DNA of 24,373 nucleotides from a virus. This document shows positions 1 to 8,342 of the stretch, piece by piece (position 1 is the stretch's first letter; every line of letters begins with the position of its first letter). The notes under the pieces were generated by a model. It saw nothing but the letters and a program-made list of their open reading frames with translations. It ran no database searches and was not told the origin of the DNA. The position numbers were made by a program, and so were the translations under genes. The stretch lies in the IMG/VR virus record IMGVR_UViG_3300005525_000101, positions 1-24,373 of that record. The stretch is one strand, 5' to 3'.

Positions 1-38
1 AAATATTCTTTAGTTATAAAATATTTTTTAGCTGGCAT
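1..38 (-). CDS. Start of an unidentified gene, cut by the left edge
   Basis: Only the first 12 codons (MPAKKYFITKEY) are inside the window, so no function can be given. The start is well supported: an AAGGAG ribosome-binding site lies at 47..52, eight bases before the ATG. The gene follows the dNMP kinase after a gap of 56 bases, so it probably belongs to the same replication operon. In many phages a DNA polymerase or another replication gene sits here, but nothing visible tests that. Confidence 0.6.
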   Translation of the reverse strand, partial: MPAKKYFITKEY

Positions 39-46
39 AAATTTTT

Positions 47-52
47 CTCCTT
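47..52 (-). promoter_or_regulatory. Ribosome-binding site of the left-edge gene
   Basis: The minus strand reads AAGGAG, eight bases before the ATG at 38. This perfect Shine-Dalgarno match is the main reason to believe the truncated left-edge gene is real. Confidence 0.6.
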
Positions 53-94
53 ATATGTCTAATCTTAGATACACCGAATATTATTTAAGACACA

Positions 95-733
95 CTAAAG
101 TATTCCTTGATTAATAAGAAATTGTTTGATAAGATTATTCTTTTCGTCTATTGAGCAGTTTGTGTTGTCTATTACACAACTAAATTTCGACCAATCGTAC
201 TTAACTGGATCCAGAGCAATCTCAGGTTCTGACCAAGAATGAAAAGGATCTCTCGCTAATCTAACCACAAATCCACCAGAGTCTAAAACAGCATCAACTT
301 CATTTGGAAATCTATTATCTAATAGTAGAGCCATATCGATATTGTCTTTATGGATTTGTTTAATAGTAGCATCTACCCATATATTATTTTTCATTTTTCT
401 AAAAATTCTTGTACCCACAAATTCCATAACTTGTCTTGCTGTCATAAATCCGCTAGAATCATATTCAGAATCATAAGTCCATGATATATCATAGTCTGGC
501 ATATCTTTCCAGCGAATATTGGTCAGACTATTCTTATCTTCATCACTACCATAGCACTGCTGCTCAGTTAATCCTAATAAGTCTATACAAATATTTCTTT
601 TTAGAGGATCAGCAAAGCTATAGGTTTTAATGCTGATTTTTGGATTTATAGAACGGATAAGATCCTGTACATATTCTCCAGATGTACTTTTACCAGATTG
701 TTTTCGTCCAGAGAATGCTAAAATTGTTGTCAT
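95..733 (-). CDS. Deoxynucleoside monophosphate kinase (phage T4 gene 1-like)
   Basis: The 212-residue protein opens with a beta strand and a P-loop, GRKQSGKST, at residues 9-17. That is the signature of phage dNMP kinases and of P-loop nucleoside monophosphate kinases generally. Such enzymes phosphorylate dNMPs to dNDPs with ATP in the cytoplasm. A basic, aromatic stretch around residues 95-130 and the LLLDNRFPNE segment fit the substrate-binding and LID parts of the fold, although I cannot assign single residues. The ATG overlaps the primase stop as ATGA, so translation is probably coupled. With the dCMP deaminase and ribonucleotide reductase it makes a dNTP supply set. The family is fairly sure; substrate specificity is inferred from the phage setting. 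Confidence 0.8.
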   Translation of the reverse strand: MTTILAFSGRKQSGKSTSGEYVQDLIRSINPKISIKTYSFADPLKRNICIDLLGLTEQQCYGSDEDKNSLTNIRWKDMPDYDISWTYDSEYDSSGFMTARQVMEFVGTRIFRKMKNNIWVDATIKQIHKDNIDMALLLDNRFPNEVDAVLDSGGFVVRLARDPFHSWSEPEIALDPVKYDWSKFSCVIDNTNCSIDEKNNLIKQFLINQGIL

Positions 734-1890
734 ACTATTTTTCCTAGATAATTCTTAATTTGATCATTAATTTCTTCACTATTCATTTCTCCCACATCGC
801 TCTTTGATATTTTGGGTATAAAAATTCTATAAGTATTCTGGCACTTATTCTTAATTTGTTCAGCGGCCTTTATTCCTGCTTCATCGTTGTCTGTTAGTAT
901 CACAATATTCATAGCTCCAGATGAATCTAATATGATCTTTTGTCTATCGCTCAAGGATGATCCAAAAATAGCTACACTATTATGAATACCGTTTTCTTCT
1001 AATCTCCAAACATTACCAGGACTTTCTACCACAATAACTGTTGATGTTTTAAGAATATGTTCTTTAGCAAACCAGAAGTTGTAAAGATGATTCTGGCTTT
1101 TAAAGTCTGTGTTATGTTTCCATTTACAAAATTTCCAAACATCGTCGGGTAATGGACACCCACCATTGGGATTATGAAATCCTTTGCAATTTGGACATTT
1201 TTCGTGGATGCTTCGTCCGGTACATCCTACCATATAACTATAGTTATTGTCATATATTGGCACAACAATTCTATCACTCATCTCTTTACCAGATTTACTA
1301 CATAAACCAACATCATATTTGGTTAGTATTTCTGGTGAATATTTTCGATCTAAATAGTATTGAGCAGGAATAATTAAAGATTTGACTATCTGACTTCTGG
1401 TTACTCTGCTTGTGCTTTTTTCTTCTGTCTTGTTGAGATAGTTAACAACATTCGTGAATTGTTTCTTTTCTCTTTCTGTTTTGGATATTTTTAGATCGGA
1501 TAGGTCTTGTTTAATAAATTTTAGGGCATAATCAACAGCCTCATTAAAAGAGCACATCTTATCACCATCTTTATTCCATCCATGATGATGACGAGATAAT
1601 ATGCCTCTAATAAATCCTAGTACTGATCCTTTGAATGTTTTTTCACAATTGTGCGTTCTACACTTCCAGTTTCCTCTATAACTGTCTCCTTCTGGATACA
1701 AGTTAAGTGCGGACGCATTATCTCCACCATGTATGGGACAGGCCATAACGATCATCTTGGATTGAGTTCTATAATCAATTCCAAAAGAATCTAATAGTGG
1801 CTCAATATTGTCACAAACCTGATCACAAATCAGCTTTAGTTTTAATTGATCATTCAAATGGGATTTGGTCTTCATCGCTATCGTTTTCAT
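730..1890 (-). CDS. DNA primase with CHC2-like zinc finger and TOPRIM domain
   Basis: This 386-residue protein is a DnaG-type primase that makes RNA primers at the fork. An N-terminal zinc-binding motif is visible as C51, H54, C77 and C82. A second cysteine cluster (CPNCKGFHNPNGGCP) lies near residues 230-250 and may be another zinc site. The TOPRIM domain has its catalytic glutamate in VVES (E289) and the acidic pair in DNDEAG (D334, D336). The protein is shorter than bacterial DnaG (about 600 residues) and lacks an obvious helicase-interaction domain, as is common in phages. An AGAAGG site about 11 bases before the ATG at 1890 supports that start, which overlaps the helicase gene by 41 bases. 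A second ATG at 1875 has no ribosome-binding site. Confidence 0.88.
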   Translation of the reverse strand: MKTIAMKTKSHLNDQLKLKLICDQVCDNIEPLLDSFGIDYRTQSKMIVMACPIHGGDNASALNLYPEGDSYRGNWKCRTHNCEKTFKGSVLGFIRGILSRHHHGWNKDGDKMCSFNEAVDYALKFIKQDLSDLKISKTEREKKQFTNVVNYLNKTEEKSTSRVTRSQIVKSLIIPAQYYLDRKYSPEILTKYDVGLCSKSGKEMSDRIVVPIYDNNYSYMVGCTGRSIHEKCPNCKGFHNPNGGCPLPDDVWKFCKWKHNTDFKSQNHLYNFWFAKEHILKTSTVIVVESPGNVWRLEENGIHNSVAIFGSSLSDRQKIILDSSGAMNIVILTDNDEAGIKAAEQIKNKCQNTYRIFIPKISKSDVGEMNSEEINDQIKNYLGKIV

Positions 1891-3307
1891 CTACAATAAA
1901 ACCTTCTTCATTAGATTTGACATTATTCTTAATTTCCAAGTGCGTTCTTCCCTCTTTAATTTGGGCACACCATCCCTTCATATGACAGTTGATATAATCG
2001 TTATCGTCCAGACCGCCACCGTGTCTGCATACTAATGGTATTAGTTTACGATTACCACCATCTGGCCCATCTTCTGCTATTTCTTCATCGCTCTTGCGTT
2101 TAAAAATTGAGAAATTGCTACACAACCAAATGATTCGATCTGAACCACTAGCAGAGTCGGTACTTTCTTTTGAAATACCATCTCTATTCAACTGTATAAA
2201 AGCTACGATTGGCACTTTGTATCTAACAGCAAAATTATGCAAACTGGTCATCATAAATCCTAAAACCTGATATTCTTTAAGATCTTGGCTTATACCAGCA
2301 CTATCCATAAGCTTTAGATAATCATAAAATATCACACACTCTTTGGCTGTACCATCATCATTTAGTCCTACCTCTTTAACTAGCCATCTTCTCATTATAG
2401 CTAATTGATCCTCAAAAGGCATACCAGCAATACTTTTGTGGTATATATTCATACCTTTTAGTTTTTCTGCTGAGGATAGTATCTTATTCTTTTTGTCAAC
2501 AGATTCAGAAAATTTACCAGTTTCGATAGAGTTAATATCAACTTCGCTCATCATAGCCAATAGTCTATGAATATGATCTTCTTTATTCATTTCGGTATCC
2601 ATATTTAATATGGGAATACCTAATGCTGCTATGTTTTTACTCATATTATCAGACATAAGAGTTTTACCAACTTTTGGTCTAGCACCAATTACATTGATTG
2701 TTCCTCGTCTTAGTCCACCACCAATAGCCTGATCGTATATTGGAAATCCTGTTGGAATACCCACCTGATCCAATTTAGTTTCTTCTAGATGTTTAATATA
2801 ATCATCAATAGAAGAAGATATTTGTTCTGGACCACTATCACTATCATTTAGCAGCGAAGTGAAATTAAAAATACTATCTTCGGCCAATCCTATAATCGAA
2901 GATATTGGTTCTGATCCTGTTATCTCTAAGATTTTATCCTGAGCTAGTTCTAGCTGCTTTCTTAATAGTCTAGCTATTTCTAGCTTTCTTATCTTGGCCG
3001 CAAATTTTCTAACATTATCAAGACTAACAGGAAAATCCATAATAGCCTTAAGATGCTGGGTTTCCTCTTTCTTTGAAAGAACATGAGAAACTCCCAAATC
3101 CTGAGCCACAGAATAGATGGAGGCTATATCAATAGTTCCGTGATTATTCTCGCAAAGATGCTTTAAGCATTTGAAGATAATGGTATTGCTATCTACAGTA
3201 AAAGATGATTCCTGTAATATATCAGCAATGTCCAAATAAGCATTTTCACCATACGAACAAATACCAGCCAATACCGCTCTTTCTGCGGCGGGATCACACA
3301 AAATCAT
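1850..3307 (-). CDS. dnaB: Replicative DNA helicase, DnaB family
   Basis: The product is a hexameric 5'-3' helicase that unwinds the fork and partners the primase just downstream. The N-terminal 100 or so residues match the DnaB N domain (DPAAERAVLAGI). A linker helix follows, then a RecA-type ATPase core with Walker A GARPKVGKT at residues 208-216 and a following NMDTEM segment typical of DnaB. The reading frame extends upstream to 3328, but I chose the ATG at 3307. It forms a TGATG overlap with the previous stop and has AGGAG at 3315..3319, seven bases before it. The resulting 485 residues are close to the usual DnaB length. Confidence 0.9.
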   Translation of the reverse strand: MILCDPAAERAVLAGICSYGENAYLDIADILQESSFTVDSNTIIFKCLKHLCENNHGTIDIASIYSVAQDLGVSHVLSKKEETQHLKAIMDFPVSLDNVRKFAAKIRKLEIARLLRKQLELAQDKILEITGSEPISSIIGLAEDSIFNFTSLLNDSDSGPEQISSSIDDYIKHLEETKLDQVGIPTGFPIYDQAIGGGLRRGTINVIGARPKVGKTLMSDNMSKNIAALGIPILNMDTEMNKEDHIHRLLAMMSEVDINSIETGKFSESVDKKNKILSSAEKLKGMNIYHKSIAGMPFEDQLAIMRRWLVKEVGLNDDGTAKECVIFYDYLKLMDSAGISQDLKEYQVLGFMMTSLHNFAVRYKVPIVAFIQLNRDGISKESTDSASGSDRIIWLCSNFSIFKRKSDEEIAEDGPDGGNRKLIPLVCRHGGGLDDNDYINCHMKGWCAQIKEGRTHLEIKNNVKSNEEGFIVDENDSDEDQIPFE

Positions 3308-3672
3308 CAGCCTGCTCCTGTTGCGCACTTGTTACACTTGTATCTCTCTATTTCCATAGACTCAAGAATACTTGGTGCAACCTTATCTTTTTTACCACAA
3401 ATTCTACATTGAACCTTAACAAGTTCAAACGGCCTATTTCTTAGTGATGGTGGTGGTTTTTTGATCTTACGATCTATCTCCACATCCTCTTTACACATAC
3501 CAAATTCTGGCATGTTATCAAATTTGTTTGTGCTTTTCTTTTTGGTTTGTCGTGGTTTGGATGATCGCTGAGTTTTACGCTTTGGTGTCTCTACCTCATT
3601 TTCATCATCATTAGTTAAACCCTTTTGTAATATTGCTATTAATGCTTTGATATCATCATTATCAAGACCCAT
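3307..3672 (-). CDS. Small zinc-ribbon protein of unknown function
   Basis: This 121-residue protein has a lysine/arginine-rich, probably disordered middle (residues 25-50). It ends in a four-cysteine zinc ribbon: C89 and C92, then C113 and C116. I do not recognise a named family. It lies between a helical protein and the DnaB-like helicase, and its stop forms TGATG with the helicase start, so the two are probably made together. Basic DNA-binding character and position would suit a replication accessory factor such as a helicase loader or single-strand binding partner, but that is inference. The ATG has a good AAAGGTG site five to six bases upstream. Confidence 0.75.
   Translation of the reverse strand: MGLDNDDIKALIAILQKGLTNDDENEVETPKRKTQRSSKPRQTKKKSTNKFDNMPEFGMCKEDVEIDRKIKKPPPSLRNRPFELVKVQCRICGKKDKVAPSILESMEIERYKCNKCATGAG
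3315..3319 (-). promoter_or_regulatory. Ribosome-binding site that fixes the dnaB start
   Basis: AGGAG on the minus strand stands seven bases before the ATG at 3307, which overlaps the preceding TGA. It argues against the longer frame beginning at 3328. Confidence 0.6.
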
Positions 3673-4156
3673 GTTTCACCTTTGTCCTTTGTACAGAAAG
3701 CATAATATCTGAAAGATTTTTAACGCTATTAGCTAAATATGATAGTCTATCCATGCGCTGTTGAGCATACTTTTTAATCTTATTCAATGAGATGGCTTTA
3801 TCATTATGTTTAATGGCTTGTATAGATTTTTCTACAAAGCCGTATCCTTTATAATTATTTATTTCATCTGCTATGGTCTCTTTAATATTTTCTTCTGCCC
3901 AGTTGTGTCTGGCAATTTCTCTATTAAGAGTTCTCTGTAAGAAGAATGCGTACTGTGCTAATCTATAAGATATTTGAGCACAATCTTCCGGATCTAATTT
4001 CTCTATAGCATCTCTATTCATGGTGAAGTATGTATTTAGTTCACTTTCTGTGAATCCATGAACATCTGAATATATACCTAGTCCTATAGAATTCTCATAT
4101 TCGTCAAGTATATCGTCCCAATACTTTAGTTCCTCTTTGGATGTTTTAGCACTCAT
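3662..4156 (-). CDS. Helical protein of unknown function in the replication operon
   Basis: This 164-residue protein is mostly alpha-helical by composition, with charged amphipathic stretches and no signal peptide, membrane segment or cysteine motif. The segment from about residue 60 to 110 (YRLAQYAFFLQRTLNREIARHN) looks like a helical core. I recognise no family. It sits between the nuclease gene (11-base overlap) and the zinc-ribbon gene (11-base overlap), inside a run of recombination and replication genes, so a role in that process is likely but unproven. It has only a distant GGAG before the start, so its translation probably depends on the upstream gene. Confidence 0.7.
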   Translation of the reverse strand: MSAKTSKEELKYWDDILDEYENSIGLGIYSDVHGFTESELNTYFTMNRDAIEKLDPEDCAQISYRLAQYAFFLQRTLNREIARHNWAEENIKETIADEINNYKGYGFVEKSIQAIKHNDKAISLNKIKKYAQQRMDRLSYLANSVKNLSDIMLSVQRTKVKHGS

Positions 4157-4556
4157 TTTGGATTAACTCGCTCCATTCATTTTCTTTTTGATCAAATCTA
4201 AGACCAATATACTTGATTCCATTTATTTCACACCACTCTTGTTTTTCTCTATCTCTTTTTTGTGCTTTTAAAAAATTAAGCATAGTAGAATGGTAGAATG
4301 GTACAAATTTAAAATGTTGTTCACCATGAACTTCTATGCAAATTTTCTTTAATGGTATATAAAAATCTAAATATAATACCTCGCCCTTCCTCAATGGTAT
4401 CGGCACTTCTTCTAGTAGTTGCAGAGTGGGGAAGTGGCCAGTAATCAGTTTTCTTGCAGACAGATGCAAAGAAGACCTATTGCTAACTTTACCTTTAGCC
4501 ATATTGCCGGTTAATAGCCAATTATGTGATTGACCATCTAAAGCTTTAATTATCAT
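4146..4556 (-). CDS. PD-(D/E)XK-type nuclease, DUF559/Vsr-like
   Basis: The 136-residue protein has the core of small restriction-endonuclease-fold enzymes. There is an aspartate in LDFY (D64), then IEVHGEQHF (E75 to F82), then a helix with R101/D102/K105 and the NGIKYIGLRF strand. This order matches DUF559/Vsr-like nucleases, where the acidic residues bind metal. I see no zinc motif or fused domain. The ATG overlaps the RecA-like gene's stop as ATGA, so it may process recombination intermediates, for example as a resolvase or end-processing nuclease. A free homing or repair nuclease is the alternative. A second ATG at codon 19 would shorten it, but coupling favours the first. Confidence 0.7.
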   Translation of the reverse strand: MIIKALDGQSHNWLLTGNMAKGKVSNRSSLHLSARKLITGHFPTLQLLEEVPIPLRKGEVLYLDFYIPLKKICIEVHGEQHFKFVPFYHSTMLNFLKAQKRDREKQEWCEINGIKYIGLRFDQKENEWSELIQNEC

Positions 4557-5563
4557 TCTATGCCTAAAGTTATTTTTATAGTTTTTACAAGATCTTGATA
4601 TATAAGATCATTTTCAACTAAGTACTGTCTAGCCTTTTCTGTTCCTTGAAACTTAGGCTTATCAGGCAAGCTTGTAAAGGTATACCATGCCCCACCCTTA
4701 TGTATTAATCCAAGATCAGAAGCCATTACAATAGCTTCCATTTGTTTATCTATACCCTGTCCATATCTAATATAACCTAGAACTTGGCGTCCTGGTGGTC
4801 CTAATGGAGAAGAACCAACTATCCACTCTATTTCTTGTCCTATTTGTGTATTTTCAGCACCTAATAGCCATGGCTTACTCGATTTGGCTCTTAACTTAAC
4901 ATCTACCTGATAAGCAATACCGGTACCACCGCCCTCTTTAAATTCTGCACCATATCCGGTTGGATTACCTATTAAATGAGTGATACCAATTACAATATTT
5001 TTATTAACCGGAATAACATTGCCGACCTTTCTGCAAAACTTTTTCAATAATTTAGCACCATCTGCTCTTTGCATTTTATCCATTTCACTGGTGATTTCTG
5101 CTTCTGTACATAACGATGAATACGAGTCTATAATAAGAATAGACCCAGGGATCTCATTAATAATTTTTTCTGCTATGGTTAGATATTCCTCGGCATGTAA
5201 TATTTTACCCTGTTGACTACCAATAACATTAAATCTGGATAAATCTAAATTAGCTATACCTTCTAAGTCTCTTTTTCTTAGCCTACCCTCAACATTCAAA
5301 TAATAAACCTCTCTTGGTTTTTTTAAATCTCCTTGATAAATTTCTTTTTGTGCCGTAGCAGCAAAGTCTAACGAAGTTAGCGTTTTTCCACATTTAGGAT
5401 GTCCAGTTAAAATAACAAAACTGCCTTCTGGAATACCTCCATTAAGAGCATAGTCTATAGATGGACTTACTGGAATGGTTAATACTTTTTGGTCTATAAT
5501 AGCATTACCATTTAATATAACATTATCACCGAAGCTTTTAACCACATCATCTTTAAGACTCAT
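4553..5563 (-). CDS. recA: RecA/UvsX-family recombinase
   Basis: This 336-residue protein is a strand-exchange ATPase for recombination-dependent replication and repair. Walker A is GHPKCGKT at residues 54-61, and Walker B is in SILIIDSYSSL with D146. A conserved ITHL segment follows, and the THLIGNPTGYGAEFKEGGG stretch corresponds to the DNA-binding loop region. Length fits RecA (about 350) and phage UvsX (about 390). An AAGGA site lies nine bases before the ATG, which overlaps the preceding gene by 11 bases. The coupled nuclease downstream suggests joint work in recombination. A RecA-like KaiC/RadA paralogue is the main alternative. Confidence 0.85.
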   Translation of the reverse strand: MSLKDDVVKSFGDNVILNGNAIIDQKVLTIPVSPSIDYALNGGIPEGSFVILTGHPKCGKTLTSLDFAATAQKEIYQGDLKKPREVYYLNVEGRLRKRDLEGIANLDLSRFNVIGSQQGKILHAEEYLTIAEKIINEIPGSILIIDSYSSLCTEAEITSEMDKMQRADGAKLLKKFCRKVGNVIPVNKNIVIGITHLIGNPTGYGAEFKEGGGTGIAYQVDVKLRAKSSKPWLLGAENTQIGQEIEWIVGSSPLGPPGRQVLGYIRYGQGIDKQMEAIVMASDLGLIHKGGAWYTFTSLPDKPKFQGTEKARQYLVENDLIYQDLVKTIKITLGIE

Positions 5564-5981
5564 TATCTAGATCCTTTAACTTGGAAATAATATTTGACTG
5601 TTTGACTGAATTACGATCAAAATTAACTGTGCTTGGTCTACTTAATTTTAGTGACAGTTCTTGGTTTTGACTCTGTAGTTTTTGTTCTTCTTGCTCTATG
5701 ATAGGAGTTAAAAAAGGTGCTCGCAGAGAGTATATTTTTTGAGCCTTATCGCTATTTAGGGCTCTTATAATAGCAGTATCAGAGTATTTTTTTAACAACT
5801 TATGCGCAGAAGCAATTTGATCCTTATAGAATTTTTCCCATAATTTATTGGTCCAAAATCTATAATGTAAATCTTTTTTACTATTCTTAGCTTTTCTTTC
5901 ACAGATTATCTCTGTGATATACTGGGCTGCGGTAACTTGTTTACCGTTAGAATACTTTGAAGGATAAAGTTTATCAGACAT
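5553..5981 (-). CDS. Basic protein of unknown function upstream of the recombinase
   Basis: This 142-residue, lysine-rich protein has an aromatic, basic N-terminal half (HYRFWTNKLWEKFYKDQ at residues 39-55). A glutamine/serine-rich, probably disordered tail follows from about residue 100. No domain is recognised. Its start codon follows the preceding TGA directly, and its end overlaps the recA-like gene by 11 bases. DNA binding or a loader role beside the recombinase or helicase would suit it, but this rests on position and charge alone. Confidence 0.65.
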   Translation of the reverse strand: MSDKLYPSKYSNGKQVTAAQYITEIICERKAKNSKKDLHYRFWTNKLWEKFYKDQIASAHKLLKKYSDTAIIRALNSDKAQKIYSLRAPFLTPIIEQEEQKLQSQNQELSLKLSRPSTVNFDRNSVKQSNIISKLKDLDNES

Positions 5982-6296
5982 TCAATCAGTCTTTGGCCTA
6001 TGAATATAGTTTACGTTCGTTTTCTTGGTATTCATATTCTTGATAAACTCATCAGACAACTGAGCAGCACTTTCTGTCATGATACTAACGGTATTGTTTT
6101 TCTTACCAGAAGTATGACGAATCATTAAATCTGCTGTTTTGTCTTTGTTTTTTGGTTTTGGTTGTGAATCACCAAGAACCTTGGTTACTTCTGCTAATGG
6201 TAGCTTTAATTCATTAGAGATTTCTTCTGGACTTTTCTTAGCATAATCAGATAAATATTTGATAGCATACTCTTTGGTTTTAGAAATTTTAGCCAT
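5982..6296 (-). CDS. Small protein with a possible helix-turn-helix
   Basis: This 104-residue protein carries a segment at residues 22-42 (SPEEISNELKLPLAEVTKVLG) that reads like a helix-turn-helix of the 'condition met, then bind' type. A lysine-rich linker and an unremarkable tail follow. It could be a small DNA-binding regulator or a structural adaptor. The start forms TAATG with the preceding gene, and an AAGGG site lies about ten bases upstream. The helix-turn-helix reading is only moderate. Confidence 0.6.
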   Translation of the reverse strand: MAKISKTKEYAIKYLSDYAKKSPEEISNELKLPLAEVTKVLGDSQPKPKNKDKTADLMIRHTSGKKNNTVSIMTESAAQLSDEFIKNMNTKKTNVNYIHRPKTD

Positions 6297-6688
6297 TAGT
6301 TTAGTTCCCTTTCAGCATTATTTAACCATGCGGTATTTTTGGTAGCAAGAAAATTAATATATAGATCGAATACTTTAGCATTAACTTCTTTGAATTCGAA
6401 TTGTTTACGACCTATTTTGGATAGAAACTTGGTATTTTTACCTTCGCTAAATAATCCAATAGGATTATAGATTTTACCATAAGTTCCAACCTTGATATAA
6501 TATCTTGCGGGTTTATTGTCTGTAACCACAGACTTGGCTGCAACCTTATTATTCTCTTCGTTAGATCGTGGTTTACCATTATCATCTAAATAGTCATGAT
6601 CGCCTAATATAGTATAATAGGCATAAGACTTAGTAGATGGAGTTACATTCTTTTGAAAAAACATGGTTTCGTCATTTAACTGGGCCAT
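6296..6688 (-). CDS. Conserved-looking phage protein of unknown function
   Basis: This 130-residue soluble protein is rich in aromatic and charged residues. It has no cysteine motif, signal peptide or membrane segment. The segment ARYYIKVGTYGKIYNPIG (residues 61-78) looks like a beta hairpin. I do not recognise the family. It lies between the FmdB-like zinc ribbon (13-base overlap) and the possible helix-turn-helix protein (TAATG junction). An AAAGGA site lies 11 bases before the ATG. A single-stranded-DNA binding role has been considered because of the aromatic, beta-rich look, but nothing visible proves it. Confidence 0.65.
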   Translation of the reverse strand: MAQLNDETMFFQKNVTPSTKSYAYYTILGDHDYLDDNGKPRSNEENNKVAAKSVVTDNKPARYYIKVGTYGKIYNPIGLFSEGKNTKFLSKIGRKQFEFKEVNAKVFDLYINFLATKNTAWLNNAERELN

Positions 6689-7023
6689 ATGGTTTTTGTT
6701 CCTTTCTTCATGCGTGACATTCCTTTGGGTAGTGGTTTTTCTTCTGTTGTTTCTTTGTATGAATTGTGCTTTCTATATAGATCAGCCTTTTGATCCTCGC
6801 TCATTCGATCTCTATTTCTATTAGCCAGATCACCTATGGTTTTCAACTCGCTATCTGATTTTTTTACAGATGTATTTTGGGTGATAATATCCTTAGTATA
6901 TTCCCTAATTGTTTTTTTACTTTTACAACAAGAACATTTGGGTTTTTCTACATAGTCTTTGATATAGAAAAACAACTCAAACTCTGATTCACAATTTTCG
7001 CAATAATAAGAATAAGTAGGCAT
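6676..7023 (-). CDS. FmdB-like zinc-ribbon protein
   Basis: The protein begins MPTYSYYCENC, the classic opening of the FmdB/CxxC zinc-ribbon family of putative regulators. Four cysteines are in place (C8, C11, C30, C33), and the ribbon closes near KTIREY. The remainder is charged and probably disordered, with a basic end (GMSRMKKGTKTIWPS). I moved the start from 7056 to the ATG at 7023. That ATG makes a TAATG overlap with the HNH gene and gives the standard family N terminus, so the protein is 115 residues. In phages such proteins are scattered and their function is unknown; transcription control is a guess from host family members. Confidence 0.75.
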   Translation of the reverse strand: MPTYSYYCENCESEFELFFYIKDYVEKPKCSCCKSKKTIREYTKDIITQNTSVKKSDSELKTIGDLANRNRDRMSEDQKADLYRKHNSYKETTEEKPLPKGMSRMKKGTKTIWPS

Positions 7024-7601
7024 TATAAATATGATTCTGGTAAATAGCCAATCCATTCAGATGGGATCTCTGATCTTATCTTAGATAGATAGGTGGTTAT
7101 AGGCAAGTACTTTACATTTTTTTGAGGTTTATTTGGCAAATTCTGTAACGGCATATTGGCTTGTTTAGGTGTTCTACTACCTTTTCTTCTGTTGCACTCT
7201 CTACATGCTGTAACAATATTGGTCCAAGATGTTGGAGATCCTATATTATAATCCCAAACCGACTTTGGAATAACATGATCATATGTTAATGTACCAATAT
7301 CAAATCTTTTATTACAATATTGACAGGTATAATTATCTCTTATGAATAAGTTTTTTCTAGAAAATTTTACTTTGTAGTTATTTATTCTAAAATATTTTGC
7401 TGTTTTTACAACAGCAGGGATAGGATATTTTTTATTAACTCCACAAATAAAATCATCTTTATAGAAATCTATTATCTCCACACCAATACGAACATCATAT
7501 GAATGTTTAATAGACCATAACAAAGCCTTTTGCCAACCAATAATAGTTAATGGAGTATAATCAGCATTAAGCACTAAGCATCTAGAGTGTTTGGTTTCCA
7601 T
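7023..7601 (-). CDS. HNH endonuclease
   Basis: This is a stand-alone HNH nuclease of the kind whose N terminus reads VLNADYTPL. Zinc ligands are visible as C93/C96 (CQYC) and C133/C136 (CREC). The catalytic DH pair lies in TYDHVIPKS (D108, H109), with N128 in SWTNIV, numbering from the ATG at 7601. A TTG at 7616 would add five residues, but neither start has a good ribosome-binding site and family members start near the later one. It overlaps the PhoH gene and runs by TAATG into the FmdB-like gene. It may cut DNA during replication or act as a homing enzyme; the neighbouring genes look intact. Confidence 0.85.
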   Translation of the reverse strand: METKHSRCLVLNADYTPLTIIGWQKALLWSIKHSYDVRIGVEIIDFYKDDFICGVNKKYPIPAVVKTAKYFRINNYKVKFSRKNLFIRDNYTCQYCNKRFDIGTLTYDHVIPKSVWDYNIGSPTSWTNIVTACRECNRRKGSRTPKQANMPLQNLPNKPQKNVKYLPITTYLSKIRSEIPSEWIGYLPESYL

Positions 7602-8319
7602 TTTCGTAAGAGTCAAGTTTGGTTAAAATAGTACCTATGATTGGATGACGCACAATATCTTTCATATCAAGATATGATATGCCGATACCGTCAATGTTAT
7701 TTAAAAGTTGAGTTAAAACGTAAAAACCGCCCTGTAAATGTCTTCGTAAATCTGATTGACTAATATCTCCAGTTAGTACCATTTTACTGTTGTTACCAAG
7801 CCTTGTCAAGAGCATTTTTAATTGATCATACGATGCGTTCTGGCATTCGTCGGCCACAATAAATGAATCATGAAAATTGCGTCCTCTCATTAAGCCTAAT
7901 GGCACTATCTCTATTCTGTTATTACTTTTTAAACTATTATATTGGGCGGGAGAGATAAAGTGATTTACCTCGTCTAGAAGAGGTAGTAGATAAGGATGTA
8001 GCTTTTCTTCTGCTGTGCCTGGAAGATAACCTATCTTTTCTCCACTTTCTACTACTGGTCTTGTTATAACAATTTTTTTAACCTTGTTCTCTAACAGATA
8101 TTCTAAAGCCATACCTATGGCAATATGTGTTTTACCACTACCAGCAACACCTTGACAAAAGGTGATGTGATTTTCCGCCACTGTGCGGATATATTCTTTT
8201 TGATTATCTGTGCGTGGTTTTAATCTATTGCGATATTTGGTTTCTGCCGGACTACTAATTTCATTAGTTAAATCAATAACTGCGGATTTTTTCTGTGAGT
8301 TTTTAGTTTTTTTTCTCAA
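7582..8319 (-). CDS. phoH: PhoH-like ATPase
   Basis: This 245-residue P-loop ATPase carries Walker A GVAGSGKT (residues 57-64) and Walker B FIVADECQNA (D157, E158). The conserved ITRPVVESGEKIGYLPG and LTGDISQSDL segments of PhoH are also present. PhoH is common in marine and freshwater phages; its biochemical role there is unsettled, with RNA helicase/nuclease-linked activities proposed. The start is a TTG, with AAAGG eight bases upstream. The next in-frame ATG falls inside the ATPase core, so a non-ATG start is required. It follows the ribonucleotide reductase after a 23-base gap and overlaps the HNH gene. Confidence 0.9.
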   Translation of the reverse strand: MRKKTKNSQKKSAVIDLTNEISSPAETKYRNRLKPRTDNQKEYIRTVAENHITFCQGVAGSGKTHIAIGMALEYLLENKVKKIVITRPVVESGEKIGYLPGTAEEKLHPYLLPLLDEVNHFISPAQYNSLKSNNRIEIVPLGLMRGRNFHDSFIVADECQNASYDQLKMLLTRLGNNSKMVLTGDISQSDLRRHLQGGFYVLTQLLNNIDGIGISYLDMKDIVRHPIIGTILTKLDSYENGNQTL

Positions 8320-8342
8320 TGGTTAACCTTTCGCGGATAGAG

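Noticed and set aside
3308-3328. Longer DnaB start at 3328
   Set aside because: It has no ribosome-binding site, while the ATG at 3307 has AGGAG and a TGATG junction.
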